From Siphlonurus alternatus (taxonomy: Eukaryota; Arthropoda; Insecta; Ephemeroptera; Siphlonuridae), in the NCBI GenBank assembly GCA_949825025.1, contig OX463788.1, positions 29,753,715 through 29,817,714 of the forward strand: a stretch of DNA of 64,000 bases. The letters run 5' to 3'. This document shows, in pieces, positions 52,110-63,403 of this stretch. The stretch's first letter is position 1; each line of letters begins with the position of its first letter. The notes under the pieces were generated by a model, which saw nothing but the letters and a program-made list of their open reading frames with translations, did no database searches and was not told where the DNA came from. The position numbers and the translations under genes were made by a program.

Positions 52110-52456
52110 TACAATGAGATAGTAGAATGTGAAAAATTTAGTGGCTTGATCGCCTTGATCGAAAGAAGGGGTAGAAATATGGTACTGTGAATTTTTACCG
52201 ATTTTTCTGAGACTGCGGGAACTTTTTTAAAAAATTATTGAAATTCTATTTTGATGACGTCACGTGCGGTACTCTTTAAGAAAAAGGATAGGGCTGTGCC
52301 GCCCGTGACGTCATAAAATTAGACTTTCAATAATTTTTTAAAAATAGTTCCCGGTCTCAGAAAAATCTGAAAAAATTCACAGTACAATATATTTTTTTAC
52401 CCCTTCTTTCGATTAAGCCACTAAAATTTTCACATTCTATAATAATATCTCATTTT
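52110..52456. mobile_element. Foldback MITE, related central region
   Basis: GAATGTGAAAAATTTAGTGG at the left is inverted at 52,405-52,440. The centre has TGACGTCACGTGCGG inverted. Confidence 0.7.
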
Positions 52457-53123
52457 TTCTTTCCGGAAAAAATAGTCCCGTAAAAAAATATAAACCCCCC
52501 TAAGATTTTGTTTAAAAAAAATCTGATGTGTTTATAGACTTTATAGGAAGGCCTAAGAATTAAGGACGTTCCAAGATGAAATAATAATATTTTTGAATTT
52601 CGTAGATATAAACTAAAAAGTTAAAGCGATATTACGAAATAAGCATAAAATGGTCCCCTGGCGCACTGTTATATATTATATAGAATAGAATATAAAATAT
52701 CTTTATTGCGGCGAGGTTTTTAGGCAAGCCCATTCTTGCACCTAGTGCTCGGAGCCAACTTTGCGTCGCTGCCGTTTGGCAAATATATTTTTTAATATTT
52801 TTTATTGTGAATTTTTCTGACCAATATTACAATTGCTACGCTATAACCGTGGTACAATATATTGCAAGGAACAAAAGTAGCTAAGCATGCATTTTTTTAT
52901 TAAGGTCTGTACATTATAAAAAAAAAAGCGCAACCATGACAAACATGCAATGGACGTACGTCTCATAATTCCATTACTGTCTTTTGATAATTGTGTTATT
53001 TTACAAAATCAATACGATTACTTGAGCATTGGGTTATCTTTATATAGTATATAGGAAAAAAATATATAAAAAATATTAGAAATATTTTTGGCATGCTACC
53101 ATGCTGTTGCATAGATCATGACT

Positions 53124-53398
53124 TAAAGTAGAGTGAGCGATTTAATTTTTTTGAATGTTTTATTTTCTAAAAATAGTTCAACTCGCCCTCTATTGAGAAA
53201 TGAAAACCAAAAAATTCCATCTCAAATAGCTTCACCACAAAAAAATCCCAAAGTTGGTGTTTCGGAGGCCTTTAACATGCATCCTTATGGAACAGTAAAC
53301 AGCTTTTTACTCCAACTTCGTCTGAACTATGGTAACAATTAAAAAATACGTACGTAATCTATGATGAATTCTTTAATGGATTTTCAAATAAATTTTTA
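53124..53398 (+). mobile_element. Half copy of the AGTAGAGTGAGCG foldback
   Basis: One arm only, TTAAAGTAGAGTGAGCG to GGATTTTCAAATAAA, then TA-rich DNA. Confidence 0.7.
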
Positions 53399-53421
53399 TA
53401 TATTTATATATATAAATATAA

Positions 53422-53461
<40 letters not shown>

Positions 53462-54156
53462 ATATATATATTATTGTAACCATTTCACGTCATAGTGGCC
53501 ACTTACACCACCAAATATTAAAGTTCTTTGATTTTGATAAAAATCACAAGACATGTTTGTATAATGAATCTACAAAAATGCTTTTTGTATTTTTCAAAAA
53601 TATTCAAAATTGAGGGACTATGGGCAAATATGAAATGGCGTCAGAATGCAAATGTATATTATAGCAAACGGCGGCTCCAGTAACTCGGAAAATATTATGC
53701 ATAGATTAAATTTGATTTTTTCTATGGATGCACAACCATATGTGTCTACAACATCCTGCTTTCAGATTTTCTCTATGGGTTTTAGTTTTTTTGTTATACC
53801 GGTTCCCGTAAGCCAAGTATGACGTTTTTGAAGCATTTGCTTTCCGCAGCCCAAATAAAGGCTAAATTTCTTTTAAATAAAAAATTGATTCCATATAGCT
53901 CCTAAACATCTCTTCTTCTCATAAAACTCCTAAAAATAATAAAAAAAAAATTTCTCAACTAATGGCACAGTAAACGAAAAAGGGTTACAATTCGTTAAGG
54001 TGATACCTACTTTGCGGGCCAAAAAAGTCAATGTCATTCAAACTTTAGGAGAATTTTAATGACACACGACTGGAATCCTCGTATCTTAATTAGTAAGAAT
54101 CAAAAATAATCTCGATGTACCTCTCGAGTATTTCCTCGCAAAAGCTATACTGGGGT

Positions 54157-54586
54157 AAAGGTGGATTTTCATGGGCGGCAACGACGACGCGGCGCGATTT
54201 TAACGTAAAAGCTGTGAAATTCTATGATGCGGAGGCGAATTCGCCGGTAATCGCGTTAATTACAATGCTCTTTTTCTTTTAATCGCCCAATATGGCCGCC
54301 AATTGATGTTACAGCAAGTGCGCATTATTCGCGTCGCGTCGCATGGTAAAAATCGCCATGTGAATCCGCCTTTAAGGTGGATTCAGATGGCGGCAACGGC
54401 GACGCGGCGCGATTTTAACTTAAAAGCTGCGAAATCCTATGCGGCGGCGAATTCGCAGGTAATCGCGTTAATTACGATGCTTTTTTTCTTTTAATCGCCC
54501 AATATGGCCGCCAATGGATGTTACAGCAAGTGCGCATTATTCGCGTCGCGTCGCATGGTAAAAATCGCCATGTGAATCCACCTTTA
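54157..54586. mobile_element. Two tandem copies of a ~214-bp MITE
   Basis: 54,157-54,373 and 54,374-54,586 are near-identical head to tail. Each begins AAGGTGGATT and ends AATCCACCTTT or close to it. Both contain GACGCGGCGCGATTTTAAC and CAATATGGCCGCCAAT. Confidence 0.85.
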
Positions 54587-55747
54587 CTCCCTCTATACGA
54601 ACCGCGTGCGCACCTCGTCAGACCCGTGATAGCACGCCGCGGCCGAGTGCTGTTGTGTTTATTGACATGAAACTTACGCAAAAATAATATTTTATTGTAT
54701 CTATGGAATAACCTTGCAACTTGCTACTAAATTACGTCACTGAGATAATTTTCCTTCCATTTGCTATTATAATTAAGATAGGTACGTGGGATTAAATTTT
54801 GCGTAAAAATGCATGGTAGCAAAAATATAGAAGGAAAATTATCTCACATCAGTGACATAATTTAGTAGCAAGTTTATTTCATAGATGCAATAAAATATTA
54901 TTTTTGCATAAATTTCATGTCAATAAACACAACAGCACTCTGCCGCTTCGTGCTATCACGGGTCTGACGAGGTGCGCACGCGGTGCGTATAGAGAAGTAC
55001 TATACAGGGTTATTCTCCTATATTGTTATCGGGTATAAGCGCATCGGAAAAAGTGGATATTTTCACCGTCGGGGATACGTAACTCAATGTTAAAATCGAA
55101 TTTTTCGATACTTTTTCTGGAGCTCCAGAGGATTTACATTCTTAACCAAATGCACCTAGGGGTTTTAAAGAGTGAAAAGAACGATTTTTGAGACGATGGA
55201 GACATTCACTCAGTGAAATCATTGATTTTGAAGCATTAAAAGCTGGACGCTTCTGATTGGCTGATCAGAGTTTGTTGATTTTTTAGTTGCAAATTCCTAT
55301 TGTTGAAATTTTGCGCTTGGGCCCTGTATTAATAATTAATATTTTTGAAATAAATAAATATAAAAATTTATAACACTCTTTTCTACCATTTATGATTTTT
55401 TTAAATAATTTTCATAATATAAAAAGTCTTTTTTAAAATTAAATTATGGGCAGAAAGTGTTTTTTTATTGCAGCTCTGTGATTGGTTTAAAAGTGGATAT
55501 TCTTTAACCAATGAAATCACTTGAAAGTTCCAACAATTAAAATTTCAGCCAATTAGAAAAAAATCAACAACTTTATTTTGGCCAATCAGAGCAATTCCAA
55601 AATCCACTTTTAAGCCAATCAGAGCAATTCCAATATCCACTTTTAGGCGAATCAGAATTCAGTATTTAGCGCCATAAGTCAGACAGGGGCCGGCGCCTAT
55701 ACCCCCTATTATAGGAGAATAGCACTGGTACTATATATTAGAGGGAG
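54587..55747. mobile_element. Harbinger-like foldback MITE, TTA duplication
   Basis: CTCCCTCTATACGAACCGCG at the left and an end AGAGGGAG. TTA at 54584-54586 and 55748-55750. Arms of about 180 bp (GCGCACCTCGTCAGACCCG inverted). A 3-bp TWA target is typical of PIF/Harbinger. Split by the hAT MITE. Confidence 0.75.
55005..55727. mobile_element. hAT-type MITE, 8-bp TSD GTACTATA
   Basis: CAGGGTTATTCTCCTATA at the left and TATAGGAGAATAGCACTG at the right. GTACTATA at 54997-55004 and 55728-55735. 723 bp without ORF. Confidence 0.9.
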
Positions 55748-56378
55748 TTACCCCAGATTAATATCAGGTCAGTCCAATATATAAGGAGATGGGCTTGAGT
55801 CAATAGATTTCGATGAATTTCACATATGTTACACATCTAACCTAGATTTTGATGAGGTTTGGGCATTATTTTTTGAAATTTCAAAAAAACCCGAATTTCA
55901 GGAATTTTCAAAAAATCAATAAAGAGGGCAATCTCGAGAGATAAAAAAATTTGTATCTTAAATTCTGCTCCACATAGAATTTTAATTTAAATTTTTTCAA
56001 GTTTGTAGTCAGATTGCCAAACTTTTTTGCATAGAAAATTTTGACCTTGAAATTTTATTAAGATCAAATGTCAGAGGTCAAACTACAAAAAGCGTATAAC
56101 TTCATACCAAAGCACATTGTTAAAAAAATCAAGATATAGGTTTAAATATTTCTATAAAAAACCGTTTTCAAATTTATGGAGAAATTCAAAATTTTGAAAT
56201 TCCGATTTTTTTTTATTAATTATTCCGAGGTTTTTTGAAAAATATTTTCAAGTTTTGTCATGAATTTTACACAGCTAGGTTACTCATCTGACCTAGGTTG
56301 ATAAGGTTTGAAAATAATTTTTTCAAATAAAAAAAAAAAAAAAAAGAAATCGAAATTCACGGTCAAATTTCGATTTTC

Positions 56379-56412
<34 letters not shown>

Positions 56413-57846
56413 GAAAAAATTATTTCCTAATCTTATAATCTTATCAACCTGGGTCAGATATGTAACCTGTGTAAAATTCATGACAAAACTCGATTTTTTT
56501 TTTCTAAAAACCTCGGAATAATTAGTAAAAAAAATCGTAATTTCAAAATTTTGAATTTCTCCATAAATTTGAAACCGGTTTTTTATAGAAGGATAAACAT
56601 ATATTGTTTAAAACCCATATCTTGATTTTTTTAGCAATGTGCTTTGGTATGAAGTTATACGCTTTTTGTAGTTTGACCTCTGACCTTTGACCTTAATAAA
56701 TTTTCAAGGTCAAAATTTTCAATGCAAAAAAGTTTGGCAATCTGACTACAAACTTGAAAAAATTTAAATTATAATTCTATGTGTAGCAGAATTTAAGATA
56801 CATTTTTTTTTATCTCTCGAGATTGCCCTTTAATTATTGATTTTTTTAAAATTCCTGAAATTCATTTTTTTTTTGTTTGAAATATCGAAAAATAATGCCC
56901 AAACCTCATCAAACTAGGTTAGATGTGTAACATAATAAATGTGAAATTCATCGAAATCTATTGACCCAAGCCCATCTCCTTATTGGACTGACCTGATATT
57001 AACCCCCAGTAGCTTTTGCAAGGAAATACTCGAGAGGTACATCGAGATTATTTTTGATTCTTACTAATTAAGATACGATCGAGGATTCCAGTCGTGTCAT
57101 TAAAATTCTCCTAAAGTTTGAATAACATCGACTTTTTTGGCCCGCAAAGTAGGTATCACCTTAACGAATTGTAACCCTTTTTCGTTTACTGTGCCATTAG
57201 TTGAGAATTTTTTTTTTTATTATTTTTAGGAGTTTTATGAGAAGAAGAGATGTTTAGGAGCTATATGAAATCAATTTTTTATTTAAAAGAAATTTAGCCT
57301 TTATTTGGGCTGCGGAAAGCAAATGCTTCAAAAACGTCATACTTGGCTTACGGGAACCGGTATAACAAAAAAACTAAAACCCATAGAGAAAATCTGAAAG
57401 CAGGATGTTGTAGACACATATGGTTATGCATCCATAGAAAAAATCAAATTTAATCTATGCATAATATTTTCCGAGTTACTGGAGCCGCCGTTTGCTACAT
57501 TTGCATTCTGACGCCATTTCGTATTTGCCCATTGTCCCTCAATTTTAAATATTTTTGAAAAATACAAAAAAAAATTTTGTAGGTTCATTATACGAACATG
57601 TCTTGTGATTTAATTTTATTAAAATCAAAGAACTTTAATATCTGGTGGTGTAAGTGGCCACTATAACGTGAAATGGTATACAGTATTCGATGTTGCTTTT
57701 AGAAGGTTAGCTATATAATACATTTTTGGAGCTATAAGCTAGTACTCGAAAAATACATGAATTAATTTATAGACGTACCAAATAATCGAAGTAATGAAGT
57801 ACGTATGTACGTCATGCAGACCATGCAGTTTATTATATATTTATTA

Positions 57847-58160
57847 AAGTAGAGTGACGATCGAGCGATTGCATTTTTTTAACATTTTATTTTCTTCCGA
57901 TAAAAAATTCTTCACCAAAAAAATTCCCAAAGTTGGTGTTTTGGAGGTCTTTTAATTTTTTAACATGTAGTCTTACATGGAACAGAAAACAGCTTTTTAC
58001 TCAAAACTTATTAATTAATTGGTCCAAAAAGTTCCTATCTAGCTATAATATATCATGAATTCTTCAATGCATTTTCAAATATTTTTTTACGGACCATTTT
58101 CCTGGAAAAAAAATTTGAATTTTTGTGGGTTTTAATTGCCCATAAGGAATATTTCAATGG
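57847..58160 (+). mobile_element. Degraded half copy of the AGTAGAGTGAGCG foldback
   Basis: AAAGTAGAGTGACGATCGAG, then CCCAAAGTTGGTGTTTTGG and CCATAAGGAAT blocks, as in 51,007. Confidence 0.6.
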
Positions 58161-58740
58161 GAATCTTTGACCTGCCAATTTGGTCGCCATATTTTTACTG
58201 GAAGATATTCGTATGTTGAAGATCAGCAGATTTTGACACCATGATGGGCATATATTGCGCAAATTTCCGGCTCCAAAATCAGAATTAATTAATACAATTA
58301 AGTACCGCGAATTTTTTTTAGAGTTAATTCTTTTTACTTAAACTGAGCCGGGGTTGCAAATAATATTTTAATAGTGGCAAATGTAAAAGGTTAGTGACAA
58401 TACGTGATTTTCAATTCGGAAACAGAAATTGTGTAAAGAATTAACAATACCGCGATCGAAAAATTGCTCCGTATAAATAAATAGGATCTTACGTGTAGTG
58501 CGCCCAATCTGTTCTTGTAAAAGTAATGCCAGGACAAAGGTCGCGATGACGTCAAGGTCACAGCTTCCCATTAATATATAATTATATATATTTCACTCAA
58601 TTCACGTACGCTTTTAATTATTTCTTATGCCAGTTTTGCCGGAAAGTTTTTTTTTTTATACCTTCGTCGTCACTTGATTGCACTATATTATAGCTGCCTT
58701 TTAGTTAAATTAATTTAGTATATTTATGATTATATATAAT

Positions 58741-58741
58741 C

Positions 58742-58800
<59 letters not shown>

Positions 58801-58838
58801 ATATAAATATAATATATATATATATATATATATCTGCA
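58741..58838. repeat. (TA)n array
   Basis: Interrupted TA run inside the right flank of the outer inverted repeat. Confidence 0.85.
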
Positions 58839-59166
58839 GTTAATAAATATAAAAATTACTACAGACTCTGCATAATACCGTTTATTACAATTAATTATAA
58901 TATAATTACACGTACAAGTCAGTGGAGTAAAAAATTTGAACAATTAGCTCCGTTTATTGCATTTGTTATATTAGTGACGTCATGAATCATATGTTTTATA
59001 CAACCGACGTAGGTTTAATAGAGCTACGTCGGGTGACGTCACGGATGTTTTGAACATTGAAAAAGTTCCGGCGTAGATTTAATGCGTCTACGACCGGCGT
59101 AGACCCAGACAGTTCCCATTTATGATCAAACATGCAGTGTTGTAAAACACATTTTCTAATTTTCAG

Positions 59167-59363
59167 GGGCGATCACCCCTACCTGACTGCCCTCACCCTG
59201 GCTGCGGTGATCCTTTGCTAGTAGGTGAAGGAGGCAATCATCGGTCCCCTGCTGCTGTGCTGCCTCTTTGTAGCCGTCAACATGTATCGAGCTTGCTGAT
59301 GAGGGAGAGCCCTGGCGAGGAGAAGGAAAGAGCGCAGGTCATCACCCTGCGGCACCCACACAG
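59167..59363 (+). pseudogene. Exon-like fragment of an unidentified membrane protein
   Basis: Acceptor TTTTCAG at 59160-59166 and donor GTAGGA at 59364. In one frame: DHPYLTALTLAAVILC, two TAG stops, then VKEAIIGPLLLCCLFVAVNM, YRAC and two more stops. A neighbouring frame gives a charged ESPGEEKERAQVITLRHPH. Two hydrophobic helices and a charged tail look coding, but the stops make it a pseudogene or a wrong frame. Not identified. Confidence 0.4.
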
Positions 59364-59573
59364 GTAGGAACAGACAACAATAATTGGTGTGTTCCCCGGG
59401 GAAAAGAAGAGGAGGTTTGGCTCATGAGGGGGGGGGGGAGGAAGATATATAACTGCATGCAAAAAAATGAAGATAGTTTATATCTTCTATTAATTTAGCG
59501 ACAATATCATACATATAGTTATTTACTAATATTTGTCTAGTACTGTACATTATTTAATATATGTAAATACTTA

Positions 59574-59770
59574 ATTGATGTATGAAATGTTTTTTAGTTT
59601 TCTTTTTTTTCTTTAATGCATGTGTACCTTGCTTCCATAAAGACCTTTCATATTTCATTTATCCTGTCATTGATATATGAAATGTTTTTTAGTTTTCTTT
59701 TTTTTCTTTAATGCATGCACGTACACCTTGCTTCCACAAAGACCTTTCATATTTCATTTATCCTGTCATT
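59574..59770. repeat. Tandem duplication of ~95 bp
   Basis: TGAAATGTTTTTTAGTTTTC through CATTTATCCTGTCAT occurs twice in a row with small differences. Confidence 0.85.
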
Positions 59771-59861
59771 TTTATGTATTTGCCTTAATTATTGTTCATA
59801 ACCTTGATGTGTTGTGAATTTCCAGTATGGTTATAGTTGTAAATTATATAATTTTTTTTAT

Positions 59862-59880
59862 GGGGGGGGGGGGGGGGGGG
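59862..59880 (+). repeat. G homopolymer (19 G)
   Basis: Uninterrupted run of G in an AT-rich setting; a second run of about 11 G lies near 59,430. Confidence 0.9.
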
Positions 59881-60103
59881 CATATAAATTTTATTCTTTA
59901 TACGCCAAATTATAACTTAAATTTGTGCATGTTTGAGAAATAGAATTGAAACTGGCTGCCAATTAATATTTCTGTGAGACAAAAGACAGCCAAAAAATAA
60001 ACCTGGTCAGGAAGAAAAGAAAAAAAAAAACCTTCACAATGCAGCCAGCTGAAAGATTCAGTTTTTGTTTAATTCTTTTTTCATTTCAATATTTTCTTCT
60101 CAG

Positions 60104-60335
60104 TTAAACTTACGGATTCTCCACATGAGCAATATCAGTAGCTCGGCACAGGTTGAGATTCACTTCCAGCTCACCTCACATGTTGTGCAGCATCGTGGTC
60201 CTCAAGCAGTGCATTGGAGAAACCATCGACTTTGCAACACCGTGGATGCATGGAACGTGTAGTGTGAGCTGGAGGGGAATCTCGACCTGATGTGCCGAGC
60301 TACATGGTGCATATGGAGAACCTGTAAGGTAAACT
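60104..60335 (+). other. Exon-like segment containing an inverted exon duplication
   Basis: Acceptor TTCTTCTCAG at 60103. Arms of about 70 bp are inverted: GTAGCTCGGCACAGGTTGAG near 60,138 against GATGTGCCGAGCTAC near 60,290. Each arm, read away from the centre, encodes an ELE-x-NL-type peptide and meets a GTAAG donor. Unidentified. Confidence 0.35.
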
Positions 60336-60751
60336 GTGTAGAAAAACTTGAAATGATTCAAGGATGCAACAAAAAAAATCAGCTGACTGTATTGTGGACA
60401 GGTACATTTTTTCTTCTGACCATGCAGGCTCATTTTTTTTTTTTTTTTTATAAACAACCCTTTTTTATTGATTGATTGGTTGAATGATATTTTGGGACAA
60501 TTGACACATTTTGGTCATATATGCCCCTAGCTTTTTTTTATGCCCCCGCACTTTTTTTGTTTCATTCATTATTATGGGGGTTGAAAATTAAAAAGTAGGC
60601 ACACTCTTTAAAAATTAGCCAAACATTTTTTATTTTCATATTGGTTTTATAGAATTTATGTTTAATTTTTGAAAAATGGTTAGCAAAACTTGCCAATAAT
60701 GTTGTCCTTGTTTGTTAATTATTATTATTATATTATTTTTTTTTTTTTCAG

Positions 60752-60932
60752 AAGAAGAAAGGAAGAACCTCAGCCCCGAATAATGTTCATGGTCATGAAG
60801 CAACTGCATGTCATCTGCGACACCAGTGTGGAAGGCAACAAACTGCAAGATGAAGATTCATTCAGCTTGTTAGCCTCTTGGCTCTCTCTTCCTCCTCTCT
60901 CCCCCTTCTCAGCATGGCGCCCATGGCTATAG
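60752..60932 (+). other. Exon-like segment, terminal, unidentified
   Basis: After a long T tract and CAG (60749-60751): RRKEEPQPRIMFMVMKQLHV, then ICDTSVEGNKLQDEDSFSLL and a hydrophobic end with a stop at 60930-60932. Poly(A)-like AATAAAATAAAA follows at about 61,072. Codon pattern looks real, family unknown. It may be the last exon of the gene of which 59,167 and 60,104 are broken parts. Confidence 0.4.
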
Positions 60933-61590
60933 AGATATGTATGTATGTATATAGACATATATATCACAAATTCCTGTTGTATATATGTTTTTGTTCCTTG
61001 CAATATGTATATTCCTATATAATTACATTAATCTTATATTTTTATTTTTTATACATTAATTTACGGAAGAAAAAATAAAATAAAATTATTTCCAAACCTT
61101 TTCTACGCAATTTCATTATACATATAGAATACATCTATATAGTACATAGATAGTTTGTATATATATACACCTGTGTTAGGTTATAATGTCCTATATAAAC
61201 AGAATTAATGCAGTAAATGTCATTTATCAAAAATTTAATTGCATGGAACCTGCAGCTATATACATGATATAGAATAAAGTCATTTCAGTGCCTTATTTTT
61301 ATTATTACGTATATACATAGCTAGGTAATTTCATGGAAATATTGCATAATTAAATTATAATGTATTAATTATATATAGGCTGTATCTGCCTATTCTATAA
61401 TATAAAAATATAATAAAATTTATTTTGCAAAAATTTAATTTCGTATACGTTTAATTATCATTCTATATATTATTATTATTATGTATGGCATTAAGGGTAT
61501 AATAAAAGGTAACTTGCCAAATGTTAAAAATAGCTAAATGTACAGTACCTATATTTATCAGGCCGGTATCGACTATATCGAGCTAGTTTT
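60933..61590. other. AT-rich DNA, nothing seen
   Basis: No ORF, repeat family or splice-linked segment I can support apart from short TA tracts. Confidence 0.5.
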
Positions 61591-61943
61591 TAAGGGTAAG
61601 GTAACGCCACCAATGTTAAAAAAAATCCCTCTCACAAAAATTCTGAAAAAAATTTAAAATGTTCTCCTCTACACCCCCTATCAGTAGCTAAAATATCAGG
61701 TATACAAATACGATCTAGTTTTTGAGTTATGAATTTTTAAAGTTGACCAATTTAACATGGGAGTTTCATTTCTCCATGTTAAAGTAGCCAACTTTAAAAA
61801 TTTATAACTCAAAAACTAGATCGTATTTGTATACCTGATATTTTAGGTACTGATAGGGGGTATAGAGGAGAACAGTTTAAATTTTTTTCAGAATTTTTGT
61901 GAGAGGGATTTTTTTTAACATTGGTGGCGTTACCTTACCCTTA
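61591..61943. mobile_element. TTAA-flanked foldback MITE (related family)
   Basis: TTAAGGGTAAGGTAACGCC at the left, complement with TTAA at the right. Arms carry ATCAGTAGCTAAAATATCAG, also seen at 12,226-12,310. TTAA borders on both sides. Confidence 0.8.
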
Positions 61944-61998
61944 AGTTAAGATTTTGTATATCTGATATTTTAGCTACTGATGGGGAATGTAGAGAAGA

Positions 61999-62029
<31 letters not shown>

Positions 62030-62068
62030 TTATAAAATTGTCATGTCAGGGATTTTTTTTTGCTATTT

Positions 62069-62460
62069 TTTTTTTACAAGGATGTACACCCCTCTAAGAG
62101 CTTATACAGCTCGCGGCGGGGGGTACAGGGTAGGGATAATTAAGGTAGGGAACGGATAGTGCGGCCATGCACGGCCTGCATGCTTACGCGTCCCAGCATT
62201 CGCTGAGGTGAGACTGAGGGAACCGTGGAAAACCTCAGTCAGGACGGACACCTCTACTTTTTCTCAATGGACCATGCAAATTAAGCGATGTCCTGCAATT
62301 ATGGAACCACAATTAAGTGCATCACTGCACTGGCCGGGTGCCATGGAAAGCGAGACGAATTTACCCCAGGGAGGGAGCAGCGTATTTTTTACTTGAAACG
62401 GTCACCCATCCAAGTACTAACCACGCTCGACGTAGCCTGACTTCCGTGATCTAACGAGAA
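62069..62460 (-). mobile_element. 5S rRNA-derived SINE (SINE3 type)
   Basis: On the minus strand it starts GGTTCTCGTTAGATCACGG, then GCGTGGTTAGTACTTGG and ATGGGTGACCG, clearly the 3' two thirds of 5S rRNA including internal promoter boxes IE and C. The SINE body follows (ACGCTGCTCCCTCCCTGGGG, GCTCAATGG-like and TTCCACGGTTCCC blocks), and it ends CCTTGT plus an A-rich run. The first ~30 nt of 5S are missing, replaced by the palindrome at 62,458. Other copies: 13,090, 23,922, 42,953. Confidence 0.85.
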
Positions 62461-62659
62461 CCGGTCAATATATATGCATGATAGCTGCGCCACGCTCGAC
62501 CTATATATATTACAGCTATATAGTGTAGTATATATATTCACAAATAACGTACTAACATATGTTAGTACGTTATTTGTGAATATATATACTACACTATATA
62601 GCTGTAATATATATAGGTCGAGCGTGGCGCAGCTATCATGCATATATATTGACCGGTTC
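62458..62659. repeat. Perfect 202-bp palindrome
   Basis: Arms of 101 bp with no spacer and no mismatch, centred between 62558 and 62559 (TACTAACAT|ATGTTAGTA). It begins GAACCGGTC at the SINE 5' edge. The same 60-codon frame appears on both strands because of the symmetry and is not a gene. Confidence 0.95.
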
Positions 62660-63039
62660 ATATACATATAATAGACTTAATTACACTGCTGGTACACATG
62701 CAATACGTATGGTACATAAAATTATATATGTGTGTGCATGGCATAATATATATATATTACATTAAATTTCATTGGTATTATTATAATTTTACAAGAGATT
62801 TCCGTCTACGCATCAATGGACCAATAAAGCTGAAACATTGGAAAAATCACTGATTAAAAAAATAAATAAATAATGCTAATTCGAATCCTTCGATCGTTCT
62901 ACCATTCACTTTTATTATTTCTTATCTAAACGTTGTATTTATATACGGGTCAGGGTTCCTATAGCTGAAGCTGTATCAAAAATCAATTTGAAGCTTCGGC
63001 GCTCAAAAAAATTTAGCCAATGAGAGCGATGAGAGCATG

Positions 63040-63400
63040 GGGGTGATGACGTCACACAACGCATGCAACCTATGAAATTGAGCCATGCGCTTTCCATAAG
63101 GAAGAAAGCGTGTCGCCCCCCCCTGAAAATATCTGACGGACTGAGTGTGTGACGTCACTTCCTTTATCTGTGACTTATCTGTCGGAGAAGACAGATTTAT
63201 TCTCGAATACGCCCAGGAAGTTTAGGAACTTGTTGACGAACGTATGCATACGAACCAACTCAACTCAACCAACTTGGTACGAACACAGACACAGACAATA
63301 TTGTCTGTGGTACGAATACGAACGACGCACGAACGACGAATTTTACTCATCGGTGGAAGAACGTCTCTTTCTTTGGTCTCTTTGTTCTTGGAAAATCAGG
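63040..63400 (+). promoter_or_regulatory. Possible promoter and first exon
   Basis: Two TGACGTCA sites (about 63,048 and 63,149), CCAATGAG near 63,018, then an open frame (63149-63403) ending at a possible donor (AAATCAG|GTAATA near 63,401). No protein family recognised. It could instead be MITE DNA, since TGACGTCA also occurs in the MITEs here. Confidence 0.25.
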
Positions 63401-63403
63401 TAA

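Larger units (their letters stand above)
53479..57677. repeat. Giant palindrome interrupted by nested MITEs
   Basis: 53,479-54,156 pairs with 57,004-57,677, and 55,757-56,360 pairs with 56,380-57,003, inverted. The pair sums differ by about 1,600, exactly the length of the segment 54,157-55,756. So the two matching zones are one continuous palindrome, arms about 1.3 kb, with a 1.6-kb insertion in the left arm. The centre is near 56,370 within A and T runs. Confidence 0.85.
50295..59128. mobile_element. Outer inverted repeat of a large nested foldback region
   Basis: 50,295-50,835 reappears inverted at 58,845-59,128. Shared blocks are CTGTCTGGGTCTACGCCGG, CCGTGACGTCACCCGACGTA and GTAATAAACGGTATT. 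The left arm has about 210 extra bp (50,500-50,708). Between the arms lie MITEs and the 53,479-57,677 palindrome. One giant element or stacked insertions are both possible. Confidence 0.6.

Noticed and set aside
62389..62671. Identical peptides on both strands
   Set aside because: Direct result of the perfect palindrome.
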